From Hyphomonadaceae bacterium UBA4763 (lineage in GTDB: Bacteria > Pseudomonadota > Alphaproteobacteria > Caulobacterales > Aquidulcibacteraceae), in assembly GCA_002403455.1 (NCBI GenBank), contig DHHV01000124.1:27767-91766 (forward strand): a stretch of 64,000 nucleotides of DNA. Reading direction: 5' to 3'. Below the pieces are notes generated by a model that was not told the origin of the DNA, did no database searches, and worked only from the letters and a program-made list of their open reading frames with translations. Both the position numbers and the translations under genes were made by a program. Shown piece after piece: positions 54,638 through 63,927 of this stretch (position 1 is the first letter of the stretch; the number at the start of each line of letters is the position of its first letter).

Positions 54638-54768
54638 CCTCGATAGCTTAACAATTTGTTTCTCACAATTTGGTTAACGGGTTTCGGCGGCAAAAAGCGC
54701 TTGGAGGCGTTCGACGGCGGGTTTAAGACGGACGGCAACCCGAACCGCGCCACGCGCAGGAGCCGCCT

Positions 54769-55977
54769 ATGCCCGCCGACACGCTGTCTTCGCCGATCGC
54801 CGCGACCGCCAAGCGCAGCTTCGACTGGCAAGACCCGCTGCATTTGATGGCCGATCTGGCGCCGGAAGAACGTCAGATCGCTGAGGCCGCCCGCATTTTC
54901 TGCGAAGAGCGCCTGCGCCCAGGCATTAAAGACGCCTATCGCGATGAGGTCTTCGACCGCAATCTGATGACCGCCATGGGCGAGATGGGCTTTCTCGGCT
55001 GCACCTTGCCCGAGACCTATGGCTGCGCCGGGCTTTCGCATGTCGCTTATGGCTTGATCGCGCGCGAGGTCGAGCGGGTCGATAGCGGCTATCGCTCGGC
55101 AATGAGCGTGCAGAGCTCGCTGGTCATGCACCCGATCTGGGCGTTTGGCACGGAGGCGCAGCGGCGCAAATATCTGCCGAAATTGGCGAGCGGGGAATGG
55201 GTTGGCTGTTTTGGCCTGACCGAAGCCGATGGCGGCTCCGATCCCGGCGCGATGCGCACCCATGCCGTCAAAGTCTCGCGCGGCTATATGCTGAACGGGG
55301 CGAAAATGTGGATCACCAACTCGCCGATCGCCGACATGGCGCTGGTCTGGGCTAAATTCGCGGGCGAAATCCGCGGATTTCTGGTGGATCGCGATTGCAA
55401 AGGCTTTTCGACGCCGAAAATCACCGGCAAGCAGAGCATGCGCGCTTCGATCACCGGCGAAATCGTGCTGGACGATTGCTTCGTGCCCGAAGATTCCATG
55501 CTGCCCGATGTCAAGGGACTGAAAGGGCCGTTCTCCTGCCTCAACAAAGCGCGCTATGGCATTGCCTGGGGCGCGATGGGCGCCGCCGAATTTTGCTGGC
55601 GGCGCGCGCGCGATTACGCGATGGAGCGGATCGTCTTCGGCCGCCCAATTGCTGCAACGCAATTGGTCCAGAAAAAACTCGCCGACATGCAGACCGAAAT
55701 CGCTTTGGGGCTGGCCGGCGCCTTGCGGCTGGGGCGGTTGATGGACGAGGACGCCTATGTGCCAGAGGCGATTTCGCTGATGAAGCGCAATAATTGCGGC
55801 AAAGCCTTGGAGATTGCCCGCACCGCCCGCGACATGTTGGGCGGCAATGGCATCACGCTCGATTATGACGTGATCCGGGTGTCGGCCAATCTGGAAACGG
55901 TTAACACCTATGAAGGCACCCATGACATTCACGCCTTGATCCTGGGGCGGGCGATGACGGGCCTTCCGGCGTTCTAA
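54769..55977 (+). CDS. gcdH: glutaryl-CoA dehydrogenase
   Basis: A 402-residue FAD-dependent acyl-CoA dehydrogenase that oxidises and decarboxylates glutaryl-CoA to crotonyl-CoA in lysine/tryptophan catabolism. Family marks: [70 protein letters not shown] and the catalytic Glu in [19 protein letters not shown]. Length fits the family. The start ATG 54769 is well supported, with an AGGAG upstream. Monocistronic or followed by the small membrane protein gene (3 bp gap). Confidence 0.95.
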   Translation: MPADTLSSPIAATAKRSFDWQDPLHLMADLAPEERQIAEAARIFCEERLRPGIKDAYRDEVFDRNLMTAMGEMGFLGCTLPETYGCAGLSHVAYGLIAREVERVDSGYRSAMSVQSSLVMHPIWAFGTEAQRRKYLPKLASGEWVGCFGLTEADGGSDPGAMRTHAVKVSRGYMLNGAKMWITNSPIADMALVWAKFAGEIRGFLVDRDCKGFSTPKITGKQSMRASITGEIVLDDCFVPEDSMLPDVKGLKGPFSCLNKARYGIAWGAMGAAEFCWRRARDYAMERIVFGRPIAATQLVQKKLADMQTEIALGLAGALRLGRLMDEDAYVPEAISLMKRNNCGKALEIARTARDMLGGNGITLDYDVIRVSANLETVNTYEGTHDIHALILGRAMTGLPAF

Positions 55978-55980
55978 GCC

Positions 55981-56601
55981 GTGCGGGTGGGGTGGGTCCT
56001 TGCGTGTGTGATCGGCGAAGCGCTCGGCATGGCGCTGGTTGCCAGCATTTATGCCGGGCTCGCGCGCGGATTACTGAGCGGCGAGGCTGTTTGGACGTTG
56101 GTCGCGGGCGCCGGCGAAGGCGTGGCGCTGGGCGGTGCGCAAGCCTTGGCGTTTCGCCGCTATCGCGCCCGCACCGCGCGCCCCTCTTTGCCATTATGGG
56201 TCGGGCTGACGATGGTGGTCGCAATGCTCGGCTATGCCGGCGCGCTGACGACGCGGCTCGGCGGCGGGGTGGAGAATGCAGCGCTGGCGGGCGCGGCGCC
56301 GCCGCTCTGGGCGATCGGGCTGATGGGGGCGGCCATGGGCGCGGTGCTCGGGCCGCTGTTCGGGGCGGCGCAAGGGCTGGCGCTGCGCAAAGCGCATGGG
56401 ATCAGTCGCGCGGCCTGGGTGTTCGCCAATCTCGTTGGCTGGATGGCGGCGATGCCGGTCATCATGCTGGCCGCCAGTTTGGTTGGCCAAGACTGGCCGC
56501 TGTGGCGGGTCGCGCTGGCGGCCGCTGGCGCCGGTGCGGGGGCCGGCGCGTTGATCGGTGCCTCAACCAGCCTTGCCCTTGGCAAATCTGCGCGCCCGTG
56601 A
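55981..56601 (+). CDS. small glycine-rich integral membrane protein
   Basis: A 206-residue protein with about six hydrophobic helices. An internal duplication is visible: GEGVALGGAQALAFRRYRAR near residues 46-65 and GAVLGPLFGAAQGLALRKAHG near 118-138, each a glycine-zipper helix followed by a basic loop. The start is GTG 55981, three bases after the gcdH stop. No family is recognised; function unknown. Position suggests co-transcription with gcdH. Confidence 0.65.
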   Translation: MRVGWVLACVIGEALGMALVASIYAGLARGLLSGEAVWTLVAGAGEGVALGGAQALAFRRYRARTARPSLPLWVGLTMVVAMLGYAGALTTRLGGGVENAALAGAAPPLWAIGLMGAAMGAVLGPLFGAAQGLALRKAHGISRAAWVFANLVGWMAAMPVIMLAASLVGQDWPLWRVALAAAGAGAGAGALIGASTSLALGKSARP

Positions 56602-56661
56602 CAGCTTGCGCGCAACGTCGGATGAACAACCGGCTCATTTAAAGGTCTTGCGGAGGATTTC

Positions 56662-58197
56662 ATGCGTAATCGATCATTGGCGCCGCTGATGGCGCTCGGC
56701 TTTGCTTGCACGCTCGGCTGGGCGAGCCCGTCCTTCGCGCAAACCGCGCCCGCCGCCAAAGAGGCCAGCAAAGACGCCGCCCCGGCGCCAAAGCGCTATG
56801 AACTCCGCGGCCAAGCCCGCACGCCGTCGGGGGCGTTCAATTACCGCGCCGTCGCCCAAGAAACTCATTTGACCGACGACAAAGGCAAGCCGCTCGCGGC
56901 GATTTTCTCGACCGCTTATTTCCGCGACGGGACGTTTGCGCCGGAAGACCGCCCGATCGCTTTTATCTTCAATGGCGGGCCGGGCTCGGCCAGCGTCTGG
57001 CTGCATTTGGGCGTTTTTGGGCCGAAACGCGTCGCGGTTCCGTCTGACGCGACCGATGATGGCGCGGCGCCTTATCGGCTGGTCGACAATCCGCATACCT
57101 TGCTCGATGTTGCCGACCTTGTGTTCATCGATCCGGTCGGCACCGGCTTTTCTCGCACTTTGGGCGAGGAAGACCCCAAGAAATATTTTGGCGTTACCCA
57201 AGACGCCGATTACCTCGCCCGCTTCATCCGCAAATGGCTGAGCGAGAACAAGCGCTGGAACTCGCCGAAATATCTGGCCGGCGAAAGCTATGGCACGACG
57301 CGCGTGGCGGCGCTGACGCGAGCGCTGACCGGCGGCTGGCTGGACGTGGCGATCAATGGCGCCATGCTGATCTCCTCGATCACCGATTTCCAGACGGCGC
57401 GCTTTGCGCCCGGCAATGACACCCCGCATATCGGCTTTTTGCCGACCTTTGCGGCGACCGCCTGGTATCACGGCAAGGTCGATAAAAGCGCGTGGAACGG
57501 CTCGCTGGAAAATTTCCTGGCCGACGTGCGCAGCTTTGCGGTGGACGACTATGCGACGGCCTTGCTGATGGGAACGGCGCAAAGCGCAGAGGCCCGCCGC
57601 GCGGTCATCGCCAAGCTGGCGCGTTATTCGGGGCTGACGGAGGACTATATCGAGCAAACCAATCTGCGGATTTCCGCCCAACGCTTTTTCAAGCAATTGC
57701 TGCGCGATCGCGGCTTGACGGTCGGCCGGCTCGACAGCCGCTACACGGGCGTTGATTATGACGGGGCGGGCGAAACGCCGGATAATGACCCCTCCGCCTT
57801 TGGCATTGACGCCTCTTACACCGCCGCCATGCATGATTATCTGACGCGCGTTTTCGGCGTCGACATCGACCGCGATTATCAGATTTTGTCCGGCGATCCC
57901 GGCCGCTCCTGGGCGTGGAATGTCGAAGGCGGCCAAGGCTGGCCGGCTTATGTCAACGTCACGCCCTGGCTGGGCGAGGGCATGCGCCAAAACAAGGACA
58001 TGCGGGTCATGCTGATGTCAGGCTATTTTGATCTGGCGACGCCGTTCTTCTCTGCCGAAATCAGCCTGCAGCGCAATGGCGTCCCCCAAGACCGCCTGAC
58101 CCGCAAATATTACGAGGCCGGCCATATGATGTATGTGCACGAGCCCTCGCTGGCGCAAATGGCCGCCGACGCCCGCGCCTTCGTCACCGGGAAGTAA
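56662..58197 (+). CDS. serine carboxypeptidase, peptidase S10 family
   Basis: A 511-residue secreted or periplasmic serine carboxypeptidase. A signal peptide ends SPSFAQT. The oxyanion region is FNGGPGSASVW, the catalytic Ser lies in AGESYGTTRV near residue 211, Asp in LMSGYFDLATP near 457 and His in YEAGHMMYVHEP near 488, completing the triad. S10 enzymes release C-terminal residues from peptides. The 3' end overlaps the convergent TlpA-like gene by 14 bp. Partner genes for peptide uptake are not adjacent. Confidence 0.94.
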   Translation: MRNRSLAPLMALGFACTLGWASPSFAQTAPAAKEASKDAAPAPKRYELRGQARTPSGAFNYRAVAQETHLTDDKGKPLAAIFSTAYFRDGTFAPEDRPIAFIFNGGPGSASVWLHLGVFGPKRVAVPSDATDDGAAPYRLVDNPHTLLDVADLVFIDPVGTGFSRTLGEEDPKKYFGVTQDADYLARFIRKWLSENKRWNSPKYLAGESYGTTRVAALTRALTGGWLDVAINGAMLISSITDFQTARFAPGNDTPHIGFLPTFAATAWYHGKVDKSAWNGSLENFLADVRSFAVDDYATALLMGTAQSAEARRAVIAKLARYSGLTEDYIEQTNLRISAQRFFKQLLRDRGLTVGRLDSRYTGVDYDGAGETPDNDPSAFGIDASYTAAMHDYLTRVFGVDIDRDYQILSGDPGRSWAWNVEGGQGWPAYVNVTPWLGEGMRQNKDMRVMLMSGYFDLATPFFSAEISLQRNGVPQDRLTRKYYEAGHMMYVHEPSLAQMAADARAFVTGK

Positions 58198-58774
58198 CCG
58201 CCGCATCGATCACGGCCAGCGCGTCGGTTGAGCTCCAATCGGCGCCGGCATTGAGGCGGGCAAGCTCGCGCCCGTCGCGATCATAGAGCACGCTGAGCGG
58301 CAGCCCCCGCGCGCGCGCCGCAAAGGCGTGCCGGCTGGTTGGGTCGTGGTGGAAAGCAAGGCCGGCCTCGGCGAAGGGCGCCAGGAAAGCTTGCGCGGCG
58401 GCGGCCTTGTCGGCGGCGTCCAGGCTGATCGCGACGACGGAAAAATCGGCGCCGCCGCGCGCGGTCTGCAAAGCCGCCAAGGTCGGCATTTCATGCACGC
58501 ACGGGGCGCACCAGGTCGCCCAATAATTGACCAGGATGACGCGGCCGCGCCAGTCTCTCAGGCGACGCTCGGCGCCCGTTGCGTCGAAAAACGCCAGATC
58601 CGGTTGCAGCGGCGGGTCGGGCGGAAATTCCAGCCTGGCCATCGCGCCGGTCGCCAAGCCTTGCAACTGGTCGGAATTGGCCGCGCCCGGCAAAACCGGG
58701 TTTGAACAGGCGGCCAAAAGCCCGTAGAGAACCGCCGCGCCGGCCCCGATCGCCGTTTTCATTCGCTTTTGCAT
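58184..58774 (-). CDS. TlpA-like thioredoxin-fold lipoprotein
   Basis: A 196-residue membrane-anchored thiol-disulfide oxidoreductase of the TlpA/ResA family. A lipobox (YGLLAAC) follows a short hydrophobic segment. The active site is NYWATWCAPCVHEMP (CxPC with Trp-Cys-Ala-Pro-Cys) and the cis-Pro region is GLPLSVLYDRDG. It probably keeps periplasmic cysteines reduced, for example in cytochrome c or CuA assembly. The start is uncertain; ATG 58774 (MQKRMKTA) and 58762 are both possible. Divergent from argH with overlapping start regions. Confidence 0.88.
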   Translation of the reverse strand: MQKRMKTAIGAGAAVLYGLLAACSNPVLPGAANSDQLQGLATGAMARLEFPPDPPLQPDLAFFDATGAERRLRDWRGRVILVNYWATWCAPCVHEMPTLAALQTARGGADFSVVAISLDAADKAAAAQAFLAPFAEAGLAFHHDPTSRHAFAARARGLPLSVLYDRDGRELARLNAGADWSSTDALAVIDAAVTSR

Positions 58775-58795
58775 TGCTGGAAAGACCATCACTTC

Positions 58796-60214
58796 ATGTC
58801 TGCCGATCAAGCCGACCCCAAATCATCGGGAAATGACATGTGGGGCGGGCGATTCTCGATCAAGCCCGATGCGGCGATGACGGCGATCAACGCCTCGATC
58901 GGGGTCGACCAGCGTTTATGGCGCGAGGACATCGAGGGCTCCATGGCGCATGCGCGCATGCTGGGCGCGCAAGGGATCATCAGCATGGCCGATTGCGCGG
59001 CGATCCTCGCCGGGCTGGAGGCGATCGGCGCGGAAATCGCACGCGGCGATTTTGTGTTTTCGGTCGACCTCGAAGACATCCACATGAATATCGAGGCGCG
59101 GCTGGCGGCGCGGATCGGCGAAGCCGGCAAACGCCTGCACGTGGCGCGCTCGCGCAATGACCAGGTGGCGACCGATTTCAAATTATGGACGCGGCGCGCC
59201 TGCGAGGCGCAAGAGGGCGCCGTCAAGACGCTGCAGCGCGCGCTGCTGAATCGCGCCGAACATCATGCCGATTGGATCATGCCGGGCTTTACCCATTTGC
59301 AGACGGCGCAGCCCATTACGCTCGGCCATCATTTGCTGGCCTATGTCGAGATGCTCGACCGCGATGCGCAACGCCTGCAAGCCTGCTGGCTGCTGCATGC
59401 CGATCAATGCCCGCTCGGCGCGGCGGCGCTGGCCGGGTCGAGCTTTCCGATCGATCGCGAGGCGACGGCGCGCGAGCTGGGCTTTGACGGGCCGATGGCC
59501 AATTCGCTCGATGCGGTGTCGAGCCGGGATTTCGCGCTGGAGGCGCTGGCGGCTTTGGCGATCGGGGCGGTGAGCTTGTCGCGGCTGGCCGAAGAGATCG
59601 TGCTCTGGACCTCGCCGCAATTTGGCTTTGCGCGCTTGAGTGACGCCTGGTCGACAGGGTCCTCGATCATGCCGCAAAAGCGCAATCCGGACGCCGCCGA
59701 GCTGATCCGCGCCAAGGCCGCCCGCATCGGCGCGGCGTTTCAAGCGCTGACCGGCCTGATCGCCGGCCTGCCCTTGGCCTATGCCAAGGATTTGCAGGAC
59801 GACAAGTCGATCACCTTTGAGGCCTTCGACCAATTTGCCTTATGTCTGACGGCGATGACCGGGATGATCGAGACGATCGCTTTTGATCGCAACGCGCTGC
59901 GCGCCGCCGCGATGCGGGGCTATTCGACCGCGACCGATCTCGCCGATTGGCTGGTGCGCGTGCATGGTCTGCCGTTTCGCGAGGCCCATCACGTCACCGG
60001 CGCGATCGTTAAACGGGCCGAAAGCTTGGGGGTCGCCGATCTGGCGGCCTTGCCCTTGGCGGAAGCCCAAGCGATCGATAAAAGAATAAATGCCGAGGCG
60101 TTGGCGGCGCTGACAGTCGAGCAATCGGTCGCCGCGCGCGCCTCGTTTGGCGGCACGGCGCCGGCGCAAGTGCGCGCGCGGATCGCGGAATGGAAGGATA
60201 TGCTGGAATGCTAA
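58796..60214 (+). CDS. argH: argininosuccinate lyase
   Basis: A 472-residue fumarase/aspartase-superfamily enzyme that splits argininosuccinate into arginine and fumarate, the last step of arginine synthesis. The signature GSSIMPQKRNPDAAE is intact, with HVARSRNDQVATDFKLW and FTHLQTAQPITLGHH. I chose ATG 58796 (MSADQADPKSSG), with GGAAAG upstream. It overlaps the next lipoprotein gene by 7 nt and begins a unit with lysA and a thioesterase. Confidence 0.97.
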   Translation: MSADQADPKSSGNDMWGGRFSIKPDAAMTAINASIGVDQRLWREDIEGSMAHARMLGAQGIISMADCAAILAGLEAIGAEIARGDFVFSVDLEDIHMNIEARLAARIGEAGKRLHVARSRNDQVATDFKLWTRRACEAQEGAVKTLQRALLNRAEHHADWIMPGFTHLQTAQPITLGHHLLAYVEMLDRDAQRLQACWLLHADQCPLGAAALAGSSFPIDREATARELGFDGPMANSLDAVSSRDFALEALAALAIGAVSLSRLAEEIVLWTSPQFGFARLSDAWSTGSSIMPQKRNPDAAELIRAKAARIGAAFQALTGLIAGLPLAYAKDLQDDKSITFEAFDQFALCLTAMTGMIETIAFDRNALRAAAMRGYSTATDLADWLVRVHGLPFREAHHVTGAIVKRAESLGVADLAALPLAEAQAIDKRINAEALAALTVEQSVAARASFGGTAPAQVRARIAEWKDMLEC

Positions 60215-60543
60215 GGCTTGGGGCGATGGCGGGAGCGTTGGCGCTGCTGGCCGGCTGCGGCGTCGTCGGCACGCTGGAAACGCCCGCGCCTTTATGGGGC
60301 GATCAATCGCGCCCGCCGATCGCGCGGGAGACGCAAGACCCGCGCGCCCGCTCGCAAACCCAAGAGATCATCGAACGCGGCGCGCGACCGTTCGATGATG
60401 ACGAGGCGTTCTTGACGCCGGAGGGAACCTTGGCGCCTGCGCCGCAAAGCCCGGCGCCGACGGAGGGCAAAACGGCCGATCCCGCCGACAAGCCCGACGC
60501 CAAAGACCCGCCGAAAGACCCTCCCGCTGTGGTTGCGCCGTAA
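60208..60543 (+). CDS. small lipoprotein between argH and lysA (LptM-like position)
   Basis: A 111-residue lipoprotein: lipobox LLAGC at about residue 17 follows a short hydrophobic signal. The rest is proline-, aspartate- and lysine-rich and probably disordered. The argH-lipoprotein-lysA order is that of the small lipoprotein called YifL/LptM in enterobacteria, which supports LptD maturation; the sequence is too short and diverged to prove orthology. It overlaps argH by 7 nt and ends 3 bp before lysA. Confidence 0.75.
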   Translation: MLRLGAMAGALALLAGCGVVGTLETPAPLWGDQSRPPIARETQDPRARSQTQEIIERGARPFDDDEAFLTPEGTLAPAPQSPAPTEGKTADPADKPDAKDPPKDPPAVVAP

Positions 60544-60546
60544 AAC

Positions 60547-61806
60547 ATGCACCATTTCCATCGCCTTGACGGCGCCTTGGCCTGCGAAGCGACGCCGCTC
60601 GCAGACCTTGCCGGCGCCTTTGGCACGCCGCTTTATGTCTATTCGACCGCGACGTTGACCCGGCATTATCGCGTATTGGCCGATGCGTTCGCCGGCCAGC
60701 GGGCGCTGATCGCTTATTCGGTGAAGGCCAATAGCAATCTGGCGGTGATCGCCACCTTGGCGCGGCTCGGAGCGGGGGCGGATGTCGTCTCGGCCGGCGA
60801 GCTGCTGCGCGCCGTCAAATCCGGAATTGCGCCGCAGAAAATCGTCTTCTCCGGCGTTGGCAAACGCGATGACGAGCTTGACGCCGCTTTGGCGGTCGGC
60901 ATCCACCAATTCAATGTCGAATCCGAGCCGGAATTGCTGCGCCTGGCGGCGCGCGCGCAAGCCGCCAATCTCGTTGCGCCGATCGCCTTTCGCGTTAATC
61001 CGGACGTCTCCGCCGGTGGCCACGCCAAGATCTCGACCGGCAAAGCCGAAGACAAGTTCGGCATCGCTTGGGCCGCCGCGCCGCGTCTTTACGCTCTGGC
61101 CGCCAGTCTGCCTGGCGTCGCGCCGGTCGCCGTCGATGTGCATATCGGCAGCCAGATTGGCGAGTTACAGCCCTTTGCGGCGGCCTTCGGCAAAGTGCTG
61201 GGGCTCGTGGAGGATTTGCGCAGATCGGGACTGGCGATCAGCCGCGCCGATCTCGGCGGCGGGCTTGGCATTCCCTATCGCGACGGCGATGCGCCAGCCC
61301 ACCCGGATGAGTACGCCCGCATGATCGCCGATCTGACGCGCGGTCGCGATCTGGAAATCATTTTGGAGCCTGGCCGCGTCATTGTTGGCAATGCCGGCGT
61401 GCTGCTGACGCGCGTCATCGACGTCAAGCATGGCGAGAGCAAGACCCATGTCATCGTTGACGCGGCGATGAATGATCTGATGCGTCCTGCGCTTTATGAC
61501 GCCCATCACGAAATCGTCCCGGTGCGCGAGCGCGCCGGCGCGCCGCAGCTCTGCGACATTGTCGGGCCGATTTGCGAGACGACTGATCGCTTTGCCGCCG
61601 ATCGCTGGCTGGCGCCGGTCGAGGCGGGCGATTTGTTGGCGATCTTGTCGGCCGGCGCCTATGGCGCGGTGATGGCCTCGAGCTATAATTCGCGCCCACT
61701 CGTCGCCGAAGCGCAAGTCGATGGCGCGCGCTTTGCGCTGACGCGGCGCCGCCCGAGCCTTGAGGCGCTGCTGGCGGACGAAATCGCCGATCCGTGGATC
61801 CGTTAA
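60547..61806 (+). CDS. lysA: diaminopimelate decarboxylase
   Basis: A 419-residue PLP enzyme catalysing the last step of lysine synthesis, meso-diaminopimelate to lysine. The PLP lysine is in IAYSVKANSNLAVI near residue 60, HIGSQIGELQPF and GGGLGIPYRDGDAPAHP carry phosphate- and substrate-binding residues, and the active-site Cys lies in CDIVGPICETTDRF. The ATG is 3 bp after the lipoprotein stop. Last step of the argH-lipoprotein-lysA unit; the thioesterase follows without a gap. Confidence 0.97.
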   Translation: MHHFHRLDGALACEATPLADLAGAFGTPLYVYSTATLTRHYRVLADAFAGQRALIAYSVKANSNLAVIATLARLGAGADVVSAGELLRAVKSGIAPQKIVFSGVGKRDDELDAALAVGIHQFNVESEPELLRLAARAQAANLVAPIAFRVNPDVSAGGHAKISTGKAEDKFGIAWAAAPRLYALAASLPGVAPVAVDVHIGSQIGELQPFAAAFGKVLGLVEDLRRSGLAISRADLGGGLGIPYRDGDAPAHPDEYARMIADLTRGRDLEIILEPGRVIVGNAGVLLTRVIDVKHGESKTHVIVDAAMNDLMRPALYDAHHEIVPVRERAGAPQLCDIVGPICETTDRFAADRWLAPVEAGDLLAILSAGAYGAVMASSYNSRPLVAEAQVDGARFALTRRRPSLEALLADEIADPWIR

Positions 61807-62295
61807 ATGTCCGATGATCTGCCTTTTGCGGTCGAGCAAAACCTGCCCGAGGGCTATCGCGTGATGAATTGGACGACCGGTTTTGGTCGCCAAATCGGCC
61901 CGCTTTATCAGCGCGAGATCATCCGGGCGGATGGCGCGCCGGGCTATGAGCGCGCTTTCCGCGTCATGGAATACCACACCAATGGGCTCGGCATCGCCCA
62001 TGGCGGCATGTTGATGAGCTTTGCCGATATGGCGCTCGGTCATGCGGTGTCGTTCGAGCGCCATGTCTATTGGGTCACGGTGCGGCTGGCGCTCGATTTT
62101 TTGTCCGGCGCGCGGCTCGGCGAATGGATCGAAGGCGCAGGCGAGCTGTTGAGCGAACAAGACGGGTTTTACACCGTGCGCGGGCGCGTTTGGTGCGGCG
62201 AGCGCGCAATCCTTGCCGGCTCTGGCGTGTTCAAAGCGATCGCGGGGCGCGATCAGCCGATCCCGAAAGCGCCGCCAGCGGCGGCTCGGCGTTAA
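61807..62295 (+). CDS. PaaI-type hotdog-fold thioesterase
   Basis: A 162-residue hotdog-fold acyl-CoA thioesterase, PaaI/YiiD type. The core helix motif is [27 protein letters not shown], with HGG-type catalytic region and Asp, followed by a beta-sheet [25 protein letters not shown]. The start codon immediately follows the lysA stop, so it belongs to that unit. The substrate is unknown; it probably hydrolyses short- or medium-chain acyl-CoA. Confidence 0.87.
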   Translation: MSDDLPFAVEQNLPEGYRVMNWTTGFGRQIGPLYQREIIRADGAPGYERAFRVMEYHTNGLGIAHGGMLMSFADMALGHAVSFERHVYWVTVRLALDFLSGARLGEWIEGAGELLSEQDGFYTVRGRVWCGERAILAGSGVFKAIAGRDQPIPKAPPAAARR

Positions 62296-62427
62296 GTTTG
62301 AGATGAATGGGGGAGATTTTAAGGGTCGGTTCACCTACAGCGTTTTCAGAAGCATCGCCGAGCGATTCGACGCTGATCCCGCACAAAGTCCTTTGTCTCC
62401 ATCATTGGTTGCGCCGTCCTTTTCGCC

Positions 62428-62485
62428 CCCTGGTTTTTTCGAGGAGGTTCTTGTTAATGTCCCTCTTGAGCCAACCAGGGTTTTT
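62428..62485 (+). terminator. possible terminator or attenuator between the thioesterase and surA
   Basis: CCCTGGTT (62428-62435) and AACCAGGG (62473-62480) form an 8 bp perfect stem, followed by TTTTT (62481-62485). The loop of 37 nt is long but can fold further (GAGG with CCTC). It could end the argH-lysA-thioesterase transcript. A 13-codon open frame with an AGGAGG site overlaps it. Confidence 0.35.
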
Positions 62486-62531
62486 AGGGCATGGATAAGT
62501 GGGCGGGCGGTGTTAGCGTTTGAGATCTGTG

Positions 62532-63836
62532 ATGGTCGATTTTAGAAATAGACTTTTGGCGCAGAAGCTATTGGCCATTGGAGTCGTATGCTGCGCGATG
62601 CTCAGCGACGGCTCGGCTGCAGCACAACAAGGCGCGGCTGGTGCGCCCGGCCCAGATCTTGTCGAGGGATATGTAGCCGTCGTCAACGATCGAGTAATAA
62701 CGAGTTATGACCTGCGCCAGCGCGCTTTATTGTTCATCGCGACGCAAAATTTGCCGCGGAATGAAGAAACTTTCAGACAAGTAGCCGGAGCCGCACGCGA
62801 TAGTTTGATCAATGAGCATCTGCAATTGCAAGAAGCGGAAAAATGGGAAGTCGCGATCACGGACGAGGACGTGGATAGGCAATTAGGGCGATTGGCGGCC
62901 CAAAATGGCGCGACGATCCCGGAAATGTTGGCGCAGTTCCGCGGCCTGGGCGTCAATGAAGAAACACTCCGTCAGCAAATCCGCGCCGATATTTCGTGGA
63001 GCAACGTCATCCAGGGCGTTTTCGGTCGCCGCATTCGGGTATCGCCCACGCAGGTTGACGAGGCGCTCGAGCGGATCGCGCATGAGCGCCAACAAGAACA
63101 AGTATTGGTCGCTGAGATTTTCGTGCCGGTGCCCAATCCGATCGAGCGTCCGCAAGCGCGCCAGTTTACCGAGCGCTTAATCCAGGAAATGCAAAAAGGC
63201 GCGCAATTCCCCGAATTGGCGCGGCGCTTTTCTGGGGCTCCATCCGCTGCAACTGGCGGCGATGTTGGTTGGGTCACGATGGCGTCGCTTCGGCCGGAGG
63301 TTGCCGCCGTCGCCTCTACATTGCAGGATCGGGAATTGTCACAGCCGATCGAAACCCCGGACGGTTTTTACATCATTGCTATCCGCGACCGTCGCGCAGC
63401 AGGTTCGGCCGAAATGATGGTCGAGATGCGCCAAATAGTGACGCGTATCGATGACGTAACGCCGCAAGAGGCAGCGCGTCGTCGCAAAATGCTCGAAGAA
63501 GCGCGTGAAGCTTCAATCGGCGGGTGCTCCCGGATAAAACGCGCAATTGCCGATCCGGCACTAAAAATTGTTGATATCGGCGAGGCGGCATTGTCCAAGC
63601 TGACGGCTGAGTTTCGCGCAGAGATCGAGAAATTAGGCTCCGGGCAAGCGACCGCCATCCGCAATGATGGCAGGATGCTGTCAACAACGTTCGTTTGCCA
63701 ACGGATGGTCGAAGCGGGTACGCAGATTCTATCGAGAGATCAGATCGAACAGGATATAGTCGAGCAGCAATTGGCCCTCTTCGGCGACCGTCATTTACGC
63801 GATCTGCGCCAGACAGCGGCGATTATTTATCGGTAA
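62532..63836 (+). CDS. surA: periplasmic chaperone/peptidyl-prolyl isomerase SurA
   Basis: A 434-residue outer-membrane protein chaperone. After a signal peptide (ending AAAQQ) comes a SurA N-domain (VAVVNDRVITSYDLRQRAL, RQVAGAARDSLINEHLQLQEAEKW). A parvulin-type PPIase domain follows (VLVAEIFVPVPNPIERPQARQF, PELARRFSGAPSAATGGDVGWV, DGFYIIAIRDRR), then a helical C-terminal part. I chose ATG 62532; TTG 62520 and GTG 62529 are in frame. No good ribosome site precedes it. G+C is lower than in neighbours (about 53% in one counted line). It is far from lptD, its common neighbour. Confidence 0.88.
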   Translation: MVDFRNRLLAQKLLAIGVVCCAMLSDGSAAAQQGAAGAPGPDLVEGYVAVVNDRVITSYDLRQRALLFIATQNLPRNEETFRQVAGAARDSLINEHLQLQEAEKWEVAITDEDVDRQLGRLAAQNGATIPEMLAQFRGLGVNEETLRQQIRADISWSNVIQGVFGRRIRVSPTQVDEALERIAHERQQEQVLVAEIFVPVPNPIERPQARQFTERLIQEMQKGAQFPELARRFSGAPSAATGGDVGWVTMASLRPEVAAVASTLQDRELSQPIETPDGFYIIAIRDRRAAGSAEMMVEMRQIVTRIDDVTPQEAARRRKMLEEAREASIGGCSRIKRAIADPALKIVDIGEAALSKLTAEFRAEIEKLGSGQATAIRNDGRMLSTTFVCQRMVEAGTQILSRDQIEQDIVEQQLALFGDRHLRDLRQTAAIIYR

Positions 63837-63927
63837 CCCCGGTAATGCCGCCTAGAAGCCTTCATCAACTGTATTATGTAGTCAAAAAGTCGAACGGACG
63901 GCGAAGCGTCGTTAACCATCGTTGCTA

